DNA from: Symbiodinium sp. CCMP2592
Taxonomy: Eukaryota; Sar; Dinophyceae; Suessiales; Symbiodiniaceae
Assembly: GCA_905221615.1 (NCBI GenBank)
Contig: CAJNDT010001255.1
Span: 1 to 64,000, forward strand
Length of the DNA: 64,000 nt
Direction of reading: 5' to 3'
Under the pieces are notes generated by a model that worked only from the letters and a program-made list of their open reading frames with translations, was not told the origin of the DNA and did not search any database. Position numbers and translations under genes: made by a program. Position 1 is the first letter of the stretch, and each line of letters starts with the position of its first letter. Positions 52,284-61,587 of this stretch are shown here, piece by piece.

Positions 52284-53336
52284 CCCTGTTCTTTCGTGAG
52301 CTTGCGCAACTCCATGGTTTCTCCGGGGTCACCTCGATCTCGGCCGTCTCCCACACCCTTGCTTCGAATGCCATCAACAATAGCTCTCCGAAGTCCTGGG
52401 CTCCACTGATCTTCTCGAAGACCCAGTCCTGCTCCTTCCTTTTGGAGCTGCGATCGTTGGTCCTTCGTGCCATCCAGGTAGCTCAGGTCCAGGTTCTGCA
52501 AGATGGTGGTAGGGGCCTTCATTGAGTGTCCAGGCTCTTCTTGCTTGACTTGCACTCTTGAAATGCCGATGTCCTTTACCACCTCTTCAAAGTCCCCGAT
52601 CAGCTTATGCTTCCACACCGCCTCATAGTGGGATGGGGCCCCAAAAGCAAACAATGGTTCCATCCCCTCCATGGCTGTGTAGCTCACCAGATGCAGGAAG
52701 AGCTGCTTTGCCATCAACTCGATCTCGGTGTCGTGCTTGTAGCCATTGAAACCATCGGCTGTTGCTGGCTCGCCCTTGGCAACAGGTCCGGCACGGGGGA
52801 TTGCCGATGACTGCTTTCACTTTCCCCATCATTGCTCCCCAGAGGAGGGCCTTGTAAGGTGTCCCCCTTCATGTTCCATCCGTTGTCCAAGCCCGCGTCC
52901 ACGTTGATCACAACCGCTTCACCCGGTAGCTGCGAGGAACTTGCTCCCACCAGCGTTTGCAGCGGATCCTGCTTCTTGTTCTTGCCCGTACAGACCCATG
53001 CGTCCGACTTGAAAACCCGCTTCCTCATTCTCCTTGGCATCGGGAGCTTCTTCAGATACTCCCATCCCTGTTTCCCATCCAGCATCATCTCAGGGAAAAG
53101 GCATGGTCGGGAAGCCCTTCGAAGATGGTCGACTTGTAAAGAGCCTGCAACACATCCACCGCCTTGCCTTCCTCCGCGTATCGAGCCAACAAGACTCGCC
53201 AGTCCGAGTTCCTCACTTCAATCATCCGCACCGCATTCAGCTCCGTTCTGAGGTCTTCGGTTCGCGCTCTCAGCTCCTCGACCTTCTTCATCTCCAGCTC
53301 TGCTATGATCGCCGCCGCCTGGCCCGCATCCGTCAT
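52284..53336 (-). pseudogene. Methyltransferase-like domain of element 4B
   Basis: Across three frames: an N-terminal helix (KVEELRARTEDLRTELNAVR), then GEAVVINVDAGLDNGWNMKG (strand-Asp, about 52,870-52,920), GKVKAVIGNPPCRT (motif IV with PPC, 52,785-52,823), LFLHLVSYTAMEGMEPLFAF, and finally QEEPGHSMKAPTTILQNLDL, matching the DQGxxGH...PTTIxTN end seen in element 3. Unlike element 3 this copy keeps the Cys of the PPC motif. It lies between protease and integrase as in element 3. Confidence 0.65.
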
Positions 53337-53436
53337 CTCAGGACACCCGGCCTTAAGCCTCGTTTTGATCCTGCCGAGCTTGGGGTGGTGAAGGTAGAAT
53401 CCATTCCGTGTCCAACGAACGGTGCAGTTGAGGACC

Positions 53437-54363
53437 TCAGTGAGCTTTCCAAGGCACTATCGTTTGGGCCTCATGCTGCGCCTTGGTGTCCACGATGATG
53501 CTTCCAGTGGGGGTCTGGTGTAACACCCTTTGCTCATCTCCAGCCACGGAAACTTCCTGGCACGTTTCTCTTTCTTGTTCACTTCGAGCAGGTCTGAGTA
53601 CGTGCGTTGATCCCGAATCCAACAGAACACCCGGGTCTTCGCCATCCCTCGCTTCCGCCTTGGCCACTCTCATTGCCTTCAACCTCAACTCATCCACCTG
53701 TCGCTGAATGGACTCGTAAGTGGGTACCGCCGTTGACGACGAAGACGATGTTGAGCTCGCCTGCTGAGTTGCCAACATCGACCTTATAGCATCTTCGAGG
53801 CGTCCTCCATCATTCTTTTGAGATCATCGGCTTCGCCCTCGAAGTAGGGTAGTAGGTGAAGGCTCCGCTGCCGGCTGGGAGCTTGGTGGTGATGGTGGTG
53901 GTTCTTGTGGTCATGCCATTGATCTTGCCGCAGTCGCCGAACCCGAAGTAGTGGAAGCGACTGCTCAGCTTTAGGTCTCGCGCCCTGCGAAGACCCTTTG
54001 TCCTTCACTGGGCAGTCCTTCTTCACATGGGCCGTACTCGAACACACCAAGCACCTGCCGTCCTTTTGGGGGATGAGCCCCAACAATCCACTCTTCGTCA
54101 ACACCCTGCTTCCGACTTCGCGAACCATTTGCACTGCTTCCGGGCTGCCGGAGGTTCATGCTGTTCAGCTTGGGTCCCTTCTCTCCTCCTCCCGCCCTGG
54201 CCTGCTCGGTTCCAGAGGTTGTCGTGGTAGCCGCAGTGGATCTCCCCTTACCCTTGGTCCCCGCATGGAAGGCGTCCTTGGCTGCAGCATCGCCTTCTCC
54301 AGCAGGTTGCTCTTGTGCTGAACGACCATTGCGCACGACTGTAGTACTCGGTTTTAGACTCAT
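53437..54363 (-). pseudogene. Gag end and protease of element 4B
   Basis: The zinc knuckle reads CLVCSSTAHVKKDC (about 54,011-54,055). A basic Gly/Thr/Ala-rich region lies upstream of it (to 54,363) in another frame. The protease is GVLLDSGSTHVLRP (about 53,598-53,640), a DSGS-type aspartic protease site, preceded by a Ser/Thr run. Frame changes occur near 54,130 and 53,780. Confidence 0.75.
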
Positions 54364-54441
54364 TGCGCATCACGACTGCTACGATTTGCCCGATCACCCG
54401 GTGGTAGATCTTGACGGTCTTGACGGCCACTGCAAGCCCGA

Positions 54442-55199
54442 TCACCTTGCGATAATCGGGTAACCCGAAGCCTTCACATCCAAGACAATCTTTTGGACCG
54501 CCGGAAGCACGGCGGCGGCCTTCTTGTTGTTGACAGGAACCGCCAAGTAGAGCGTCGAGGTTTCAATAGGTTCTTGGAACATAGCCATCAGCTCCTTGCA
54601 ACGTTCTTTTTCCTGTTCCACCTCCGACTCTGGCAAATGGCCTCATCAATCTCCGCCTCGGTGCCAGTGGCACTGCCGCGAACGCACACAGAGCAGTCTC
54701 GACGAATCGGCTGCTGACCTCTCATCCCATGAAGACGCCAGGCACCTCGTGTATCTCTCACCTGTGAATCGTGAGAGTGACACATCCATGATCCCCATCC
54801 TTCACATACTCCCGCGCATCCGAACATCCCGCCAAGTCGCCAAATCTCATCATCACCTTCATCCGATCCACGACAAACCCTATCCCAGTCCTCGATCAAG
54901 AGCCTTACAGCCCCCTGTCCACGCACAGTTTGGCCCGCGGTAAATAAAGCATGAAGAAAGTGAACTTTGCCTCGGTGTGAACCACCCACGCTCTGATCCA
55001 GATGGGAGCCTTGACAATCACGTGCGATCACTGTAGTGATCCTTCCCGATGCCGCTCCCCAGGACAACACCTGCCGAACATCCTGGAACTCATTATCCAC
55101 CAGTAGGGCGTTCACCTTGATGTAGATCGACTCCTGAGCACCACCAAGACGCTTCAGCTCATCCCGCGGCCGATCAACAGACGGCGGGTACCAACCCAC
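54442..55199 (-). pseudogene. Methyltransferase-like remnant and integrase start of 4A
   Basis: SIYIKVNALLVDNEFQDVRQ, SWGAASGRITTVIARD and RLLIEDWDRVC look like diverged forms of the strand-Asp, motif IV and motif VIII parts seen in elements 3 and 4B. MRGQQPIRRDCSVCVRGSAT is the second half of an integrase zinc motif, and STLYLAVPVNNKKAAAVLPA with VKASGYPI is the opening of the core. The assignment of the methyltransferase part is weak on its own and rests on position. Confidence 0.5.
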
Positions 55200-55225
55200 G
55201 AAGGTGAACGGAGGAGGCGCTTCCG

Positions 55226-56106
55226 TTAGCGCCTATTCACATTGATGCCCCTCAAGAGTTCCCAGATTCCTTTGTTCGGACGCCAAAAAATCAGAGCATC
55301 TTTCACCTCATCACGGTACATAAGAAACGGAGCCTCGTCAACCGCTACCCTACCTGACTCGAGGGTTCCTGCACAAACTCCAGGGCCATCACCGGTGGTA
55401 CAGCAAGGCCAGGTGGGGGGCAAAGAGGATCTACATCAGACCCCGTTGAACCACACGAGCTTCTTGAAGTTCCAGCTGCTGTCGAAGCTGTCTGGCCTCG
55501 GATACCTGAGTCCACTCTGGAGAAATCCCCGCCGCTGAACCACTGCTTGACGGAGGTCGAGGATCTTGATCAGGTAGCGATGGGCTCCCAGGTGGTGCCG
55601 ACAAAAAGGGTGGCGGCGGTGAGATCGTAGCCGCCACATCACTAACTCTCCACTGCTCGAGAAGACGAAAGCGGAGGTTGTACCGCCTGCGTGTCGTCGC
55701 GCGCCGATCCGGTTATCTCCAGCACTGACGTCCGAGGTCCGGTCCGCTCCAACGGGAGCGTCGGCGGTGATGCCGCTGTTCCATCCACAGGAAGCTGACG
55801 CGGCTGGTGATCGGTCACCGCCGCTGAGTTGCTCGTACCATTTCCAACTGCTGGGCTCACTCCACCAGGACTATAAAAGTTCACTGACGAAACCCCGTTT
55901 GGCAGCGGACTCTCTCTCTGCTGTGCACCCACACCATGATCTTCTCGGAGTGGCTCAGGGGGAAGCTGCTCGTAGTTCGGGCCACGAGTCTCACGCTCCA
56001 CCACGGGCGTTGGGCTCATACCCAGCCGGTGTGCAGGTGAAGCAGAGGTTACAGGTACTGCAGCACTTGCGGCCATGGCACTCACATGCGATTTTTTGGC
56101 TACCAC
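55226..56106 (-). pseudogene. Gag-like N-terminal region of 4A
   Basis: MVAKKSHVSAMAASAAVPVT begins a Pro/Ser/Thr-rich sequence that stops at 55,642. In shifted frames, SPEWTQVSEARQLRQQLELQ (helical) and FLMYRDEVKDALIFWRPN follow. The composition resembles the N-terminal Gag of elements 2 and 3, but no diagnostic motif is present. Confidence 0.35.
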
Positions 56107-57017
56107 TTAATTGTCGGACTCGCATGGATTGCGCATTGCAGGTGATGCGTCGGATACGGATTGGGTTAGCCTCGTCACGCCCTCAACCAATACCAACCTT
56201 CAATTAGCATAAAGATGCAGATGACAAGGACAGATGAGGCTCCAGGTTTTCTGGGCCTGCTTCAGCTACACCGCCCAGAATGTGCAAGGGCACAGGACAT
56301 GACAGCTGCCAAAGGACTTCAAGGATCAGTGTTCAAACAGCGAACCAGTGCAGGCACTATCAAGGACACACACAGCTCCAGTGCTACACTCTATGCACAG
56401 GTTTCCGAGCCACGAGCGTACGCGTGCTCTTCTTCTCGGCTCCTCGTTCTTTTAACACGGCCTCCGCAGCCCCTGTCAAAGTCTCTGGCAGAACCGGTGA
56501 ATGCCATCACGTTACTGTCCAGCACTCTTCATCCCTTTCCGCGGTCTGCTTCACACCATGACTCAAGTCACAAGTCCCACAGACTCTCCTCTCCTGCAGG
56601 TCCGACCCTTTCTCAGTTGTGGAACCACCAGCTCAACCCTTTGGCACTTGCACAGTGAGGATGTCAAGGGCCAGCATCCATGTTGTCATGTACAATGTCC
56701 CTCGCAGCCAGCAGTGGGCACATAGAGTGGGTACCCAAGGCAGAAGCCTGCATACTCCATGGCAAGCTTACGGTATGCGGTGCCTGGCCACGTGACCAAT
56801 GGTCTTGCAAGGTGGGAGGACGGGTAGTGGGCAGTACTGTTGCAGGGCTCGTCGAGCAGTCCCAGTGGAGAGGATCAACAGTCAGCATCTCAACTCTGCA
56901 CATCCAGCATCTGTATTGTCCTGCAGCGCCCATGGCATCCACTGCATCATAGCATCAGTCGGAGCTTGCAGGGCGCGCTTATAGTGTCCACAGCGTCGTA
57001 GCATGCATATCAGAGCT

Positions 57018-57305
57018 TGCAGAGCGACTTGAGCAGAAAGGACGGTTATGTATGGAAACCCAATCCCTGCGGCCAGCAGTCCTGCGTGGTGTTATGTCAT
57101 GCTTCCCATGGATCATGTGCCATGTAGATCGAAACATCCAGTTGATATTTCAGCTACTGTCAGTCTCACCCAAGCTTTCACGAGCCCCCTTTGCAGAGTA
57201 ACCTGAGCAGAAAGGACTGCCACGTAGCGAAACCAGATCCCTTCGACCAGCAGTCGTGTGTGGTGTGGCTGCGTGCATCTCAGGTACCATGCGCCATGCA
57301 GGATG
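57018..57305. repeat. Imperfect tandem duplication, about 174 bp period
   Basis: TGCAGAG...TGAGCAGAAAGGAC at 57,018 recurs as TGCAGAGTAACCTGAGCAGAAAGGAC at 57,192. The following CCAGCAGTC(C/G)TG(C/T)GTGGTGT and CATG(T/C)GCCATG blocks also match. A third, shorter match (GAGCTTGCAGGGCG) lies near 56,963. Confidence 0.75.
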
Positions 57306-57810
57306 TATCACCAAGTGAACAGTCGTCGACTGTCAGTTTTGTCCACAATGCCAGTTGTGGAACGATTCCGAAGTGGCCATGGCAGCGCTGACGCAGGTTA
57401 GTGGTTGCTTATGGGAGGAAAGCGGGGTTATAAACCACAGAGGTAAGCACATTTGGCGCACACAAGGCAAACTTCTGCGAGGGTAAGTTTAAGTAAGTTT
57501 CCCCGTGTTGTGATCAATCGCACTCGGATGGCGGATGTCCGCGCTTAGCACTAGATCCTATGCCAATGTGCGCACTGATCTGAGCCAGCAAGGGCTTGAC
57601 GTGCAACGGACGGCCATCTGACAGCTTTCAGCAATAGAGCCCCCAGTGTCCTGCGCTTCGGCCGGGGGGAGCCGCCTAGGCTAGGCAGTCTGAACGGCGG
57701 AACCGTCGGCTGCTGCTGGCCATGAAAGGGTCCAGCAGAGGGAACGACATTGCTGCAAACGAATGAGCTATCCTGTTCCCACGCCGATCTTTTGGATATG
57801 GGCCGATCGG

Positions 57811-57833
57811 CTTAGTGCCAAAATGGCCACAGA
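57811..57833 (-). other. Spliced-leader-like relic
   Basis: Minus-strand TCTGTGGCCATTTTGGCACT plus AAG resembles the conserved 22-nt dinoflagellate spliced leader (ending GCCATTTTGGCTCAAG). The 11-base core GCCATTTTGGC is exact, with a few substitutions and one extra base outside it. Such relics mark reintegrated processed transcripts in dinoflagellates. A chance match to the short palindromic core cannot be excluded. Confidence 0.4.
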
Positions 57834-58331
57834 TAAAACAGGATCATTAGGAGACATATATGTATATATAAATGAATGCATATGCATTCACACACACACA
57901 TATCATGCACTGGCCACGCAACAGTGCCCCAAACAACCAAAGGCTTGACCGTCGCTTGCTGGCCAGCTGCTGAAGTGGTGCACGATAAACTCGTAGAAGT
58001 GCTGGCCATAGTGCATGGGCTGACAAGACACCGCTGTACAGTGGTCGGCGAACTCGTCGGAAAGGAATGTGATTTCAGCACCTCTTTCCATTGCACGAAG
58101 TGGCACAGTGTCTGATCAGAAATCAGCGACCATAACATCCCAGAGCTTGCCACGCGCAAGAACCTGGTGTCTGGATTGTTGCTGTTCCAAATTCCACGAC
58201 ACCGCTCCACCTGTGAGCCCGGGCAAAGCGGGACAGGTCAGTGAACATCGCACTCGGATTGGTCGAGTCGCTTCTGATCCGGATTCGTCGCTGTCTAAGC
58301 CAAGCGCAACTCTTTTCTTGTGCCTCATGAG

Positions 58332-59130
58332 TCATGAGGCAATTCGATGAGGCGCCGCCTTGCTGCTTTGCTTAGCGACGACGCTGTCTCTCTCGCGGCC
58401 TGATCTTTGCTTCCAGCTTCCTCTGCTTTGCAGCTGCTCGACGCTGCTTAAAGACCTGCAGCGCGCTTCGCTGTCACTTGAAGGTTTCGAAATTTCTGTG
58501 AAGGCCTCTTGCTGGTGGCGCTGCTCCTGCTCCTGCTGCTCTAGCACTCGCGGCGTTTGTTGCAGCGTTTGCTGCTGCTTGAACTCTTCTGCCTCTGCCC
58601 TCTTGTCGGCTGCAGCTTCGATTGCTAGCTTCTGTCGTGCTTCCTGCAATGACTCAATCACGTGGCGAAGCTGAGAGTATGTAGCCGTCTGCCTATTTTA
58701 GGGGTCCTCCTCCTGTTGCTTTTCGCGTGGCCTTTCGATCTCCTGAGCCAGGTCTGGCAAGGTCTGGGACCATCGGTGGCGCTTGTGCAGCAAATTGCTA
58801 CGCAAAGACATGCATGGCACCCCACCCTGCGCTGCTTCTCCGCTCGTCGCTGTTGTTCCTGTAGGTCGAAAGCCGAAAGCGTTCATCCAGCTCTTTGTAC
58901 ATAGTTAGGTTTGGGAAGCCAACGACATCCCAGCAACACTTTGCGGCATGAAAGACGGGCTTCGAAATCTGCAAGGACATCAATGCCAAGTAGTGAGAAA
59001 AGCCATTCGCCGTTGCACACCAGGGGCCTCGCGTTCCCGGTCTTCCTCTGCGTCTCGCTTCTGACGCCGCTCTTCACGGAGTTCCTGCGAAAACGCAATG
59101 CAAGGGGCGAAGTAGAGGAAGAGTGACAGA
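58332..59130 (-). CDS. Coiled-coil protein gene built of short exons (partial model)
   Basis: The last exon (about 58,661-58,332) encodes IESLQEARQKLAIEAAADKR and a Gln/Glu-rich stretch. Upstream, short blocks behind AG acceptors read EIERPREKQQEEDP (near 58,700-58,745), EQQRRAEKQR (near 58,830-58,862) and ELREERRQKRDAEEDRERE (near 59,030-59,086). Each is charged and in heptad-like style, and each is followed by a possible GC or GT donor. No folded domain is visible. Upstream exons probably lie beyond 59,130. Exact splice sites are not resolved, so treat the span as a locus, not a finished CDS. Confidence 0.4.
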
Positions 59131-61587
59131 GCCCGAAAGTTTGGTTACGAGCGGTTCTGATGAGAGTTGTCCTGGTCAAGCAAGATGATCCGCCACCTCG
59201 ACTCCTCGCCACCGACCTGTCGGCATCGCTCCATGCTGCATCAAACATGCACGGTGATGGGAGTCTCCATCCAATCTAGGGGCGACTTGCTTTCATCTTC
59301 ACAAGTAATTTCTAAAGCCATTCCGCGCAGTATCGCGCAGTTGTCCATAACTTGCTTCAGATCGCCTTTCGCGCGGACTGCTTTATGTCTGGGCGTCAAC
59401 GAGCTCTGGTTGGAGGACGAGACTTTTGGCAGGACAATCCAGGGTCTGAGGATATTGGATTCAACCACAGCCGCTCAAGGACTCAAGCCACCTCAGCAGG
59501 GACGAGTCGTGCGCATGCTGGAGTTGCAACATGCACCTTCGTCGGGAAAGCTGGCAGACAGCCGGCAATGATGGCAACGGTCCACCTTATCGCTGTGAGC
59601 TGCTTGATGTTTAGTTTAGAAGCTAGGGCGACTGCACCACTCAGCACGATCAACCAACAAGAGTTGGAACCCGAAGCCAAAGGAAGGCACCCAAAGAAAG
59701 CCACGACAGCCTTGCTTGCCCACCGGACTCGATCAGGCGTCAAAGGCTCGCTGCGAAGTATCTGGTTGACAGAACTGTACTGCAGCTGGGATAGCACCCG
59801 GTTCAGATTCACAAAGCGAGCCTGCCTGCCTTCGGCAGATGTAGTGAATCAGGCGAGGCTGCTCCAAGATGGCCTCCATGTCAATGTTGCGGGCGCGCTT
59901 CAGGAAGTCCACACACACGACGGTGCGAAGAACATCGCCCCAGTCAATAACCAATAACAGATGGAAGCATCAAAGACAGCAGCAAGTCGACGACCTCCAT
60001 GACCCTCGCCAAGCGGCTGACACTGCGCCATCACGAATCACGAGTGAGGGGTTCTAAACATCCCCACCCTCGCCTCACCACCTCACGAGGTGGATGTTTC
60101 AGCTGTTTGACCTGTCAATCACGAGTCGTTCTTGAGTAATTATATTGGCATCCCCTGCCCTGTCACGTGAGCTGAGGCCCACTGCCTCCTCGATTTCTTT
60201 GTTGGTGATGTCCCGCAAAGGATGCTCGGCCTCCTGCCACTGCGTTCGTCACAACTGCAAAGTCGACGAGAGCGGGAACCTCACCACCGGCACGGCGAAC
60301 TGCGGTGAAGACCTGGTCGGCGAGGGCGGGGGCCGCGGCGTAAGCCCCGGCCCTGTCAGCCCGACCGTGCATGGCTGGCCAGCTTAACACCGGCTACCGC
60401 TTTCATTCGTGGTCTCTGCTTCCCGACCCACGTAAAATCGTCCAGTATGCAACAAACGATCCAACACTTAGGCAATGCTTGAGCGGGACTATAAGGCCCG
60501 TAGGCAGCCTTCGGGTGCGTGAGTATGCTGTAAATCGTGCATTTCTTGAAACTCTAGCTAGCCTGTGGGGATTTGGGAACCTTCCAAGTTTTCCGCAACT
60601 TTTGAATGTTGTTTTTCTTATAAACTCTGGCCTCTTGGGATTCAGGAACCTCACGCAAATCGAAAGCCTTTTGAGTTGTTGACATTTTGAGTTGTCTGGA
60701 ATCTGGCCTCTGGGACATTGGGAACCCTGTATTTTTTTAACAGAATTTAACATTTCTGAAACTTGTTCTCAAATGTTTCAAGTTTGAGTGTGGTTGGAAC
60801 TCTGGCCCCTGAATTTCAGGAAATTTGGCTTTCGGAGATTCGGATTGATGCTTTTGAATTGGTTGTAAAAGATGGCCCCTGGGGATTTCCTAGCCTTTTG
60901 CTTTGACGTTTTGGAAAGTTTAAATTATTTGGGAATCTGGGTTTGCAAACACCTCGAATTTTTACAAATGTTGAAGATCTGGCCTTTGGGAAAAGAGCAG
61001 CGGGCAAAGAACACGAAGGCAGAAAGAGCGAACCAGTCTGGACGGAAGCCCCGAGTTGTATCAACAGAGAAAGAAAAACTCAAAAGAAGGACGCAAGCTA
61101 AATATTGGATTGGTCAAACAGAGGCAACTCGTGGGTCAGTCAGTGTCCCTGATCCTTTGCAAAACAGATACAGTGTGAATGGTCATGCGTGTGCATATAT
61201 ATATATATATATAGAAGTGCGAATATAGATGGTGATCATGTCTGTATACATGTTGTTGAGGATGTTGAAAAAAACAAACTTCAGGAACGGCGAGAGGGAG
61301 ATGTGCATAAATGCATCTTGTCACACCTCTCGAAACTGAAGAGGACGGAAGAGAAAGGAAGAGACGGAAAGGAGGCGAAAGGAACTGGAGAGAACTACCT
61401 GCTTCTGCCTTTGCTTCTGACAATGCTTTTTGAGCTGAAGAATCAAATAATCATACATCGCAGAACGGGCCATGGCAGAAAGGCCCAATGTAGGCTTCAC
61501 ACAGCAGCGGCTGGGCGAGAATCTGGGCATCGTAGACTGTGAAAGGCGACGCGTCGCCGAGGCGACAAGCCCCTCTCGGTCATCCTC
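59131..61587. other. Possible unresolved exons and intron-like repeats
   Basis: On the minus strand, VCVDFLKRARNIDMEAILEQ (59,860-59,920), QVMDNCAILRGMALEITCED (59,270-59,350) and LRDITNKEIEEAVGLSSRDR (60,150-60,215) look like possible exon pieces but cannot be joined with confidence. From about 60,560 to 60,990, degenerate units with CTGGCCTCTGGGA and GGGAACCTT recur every 70-100 bp. A (TA)n run is at 61,195-61,213. Confidence 0.3.

Larger units (their letters stand above)
49704..54390 (-). mobile_element. Copia-type retroelement 4B, decayed
   Basis: Minus-strand order: Gag end with CCHC knuckle, protease, methyltransferase-like domain, integrase, post-integrase region. It stops near 49,704 before RT. 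It has many frame changes. Its left-hand start abuts the integrase fragment of 4A near 54,400-54,440, suggesting that it was inserted into, or joined to, 4A. Confidence 0.75.
54442..56106 (-). mobile_element. Copia-type retroelement fragment 4A
   Basis: Minus-strand order: Pro/Ser/Thr-rich Gag-like N-terminus, broken methyltransferase-like part, integrase zinc motif, start of the integrase core. It ends abruptly at about 54,440 within the core, where sequence of 4B follows. Gag core, knuckle and protease of this copy are not recognisable. Confidence 0.55.
56107..58331. other. Spacer without recognised genes
   Basis: No ORF with a recognisable motif. It contains an imperfect tandem duplication (57,018-57,305) and a spliced-leader-like relic (57,811), listed separately. 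CAAGTTTAAGTAAGTTTCC-type words occur near 57,485. Confidence 0.4.

Noticed and set aside
60163..60390. Ala/Gly-rich minus-strand ORF as a gene
   Set aside because: It is GC-driven composition, and another frame in the same place contains a more plausible short exon; neither could be anchored.
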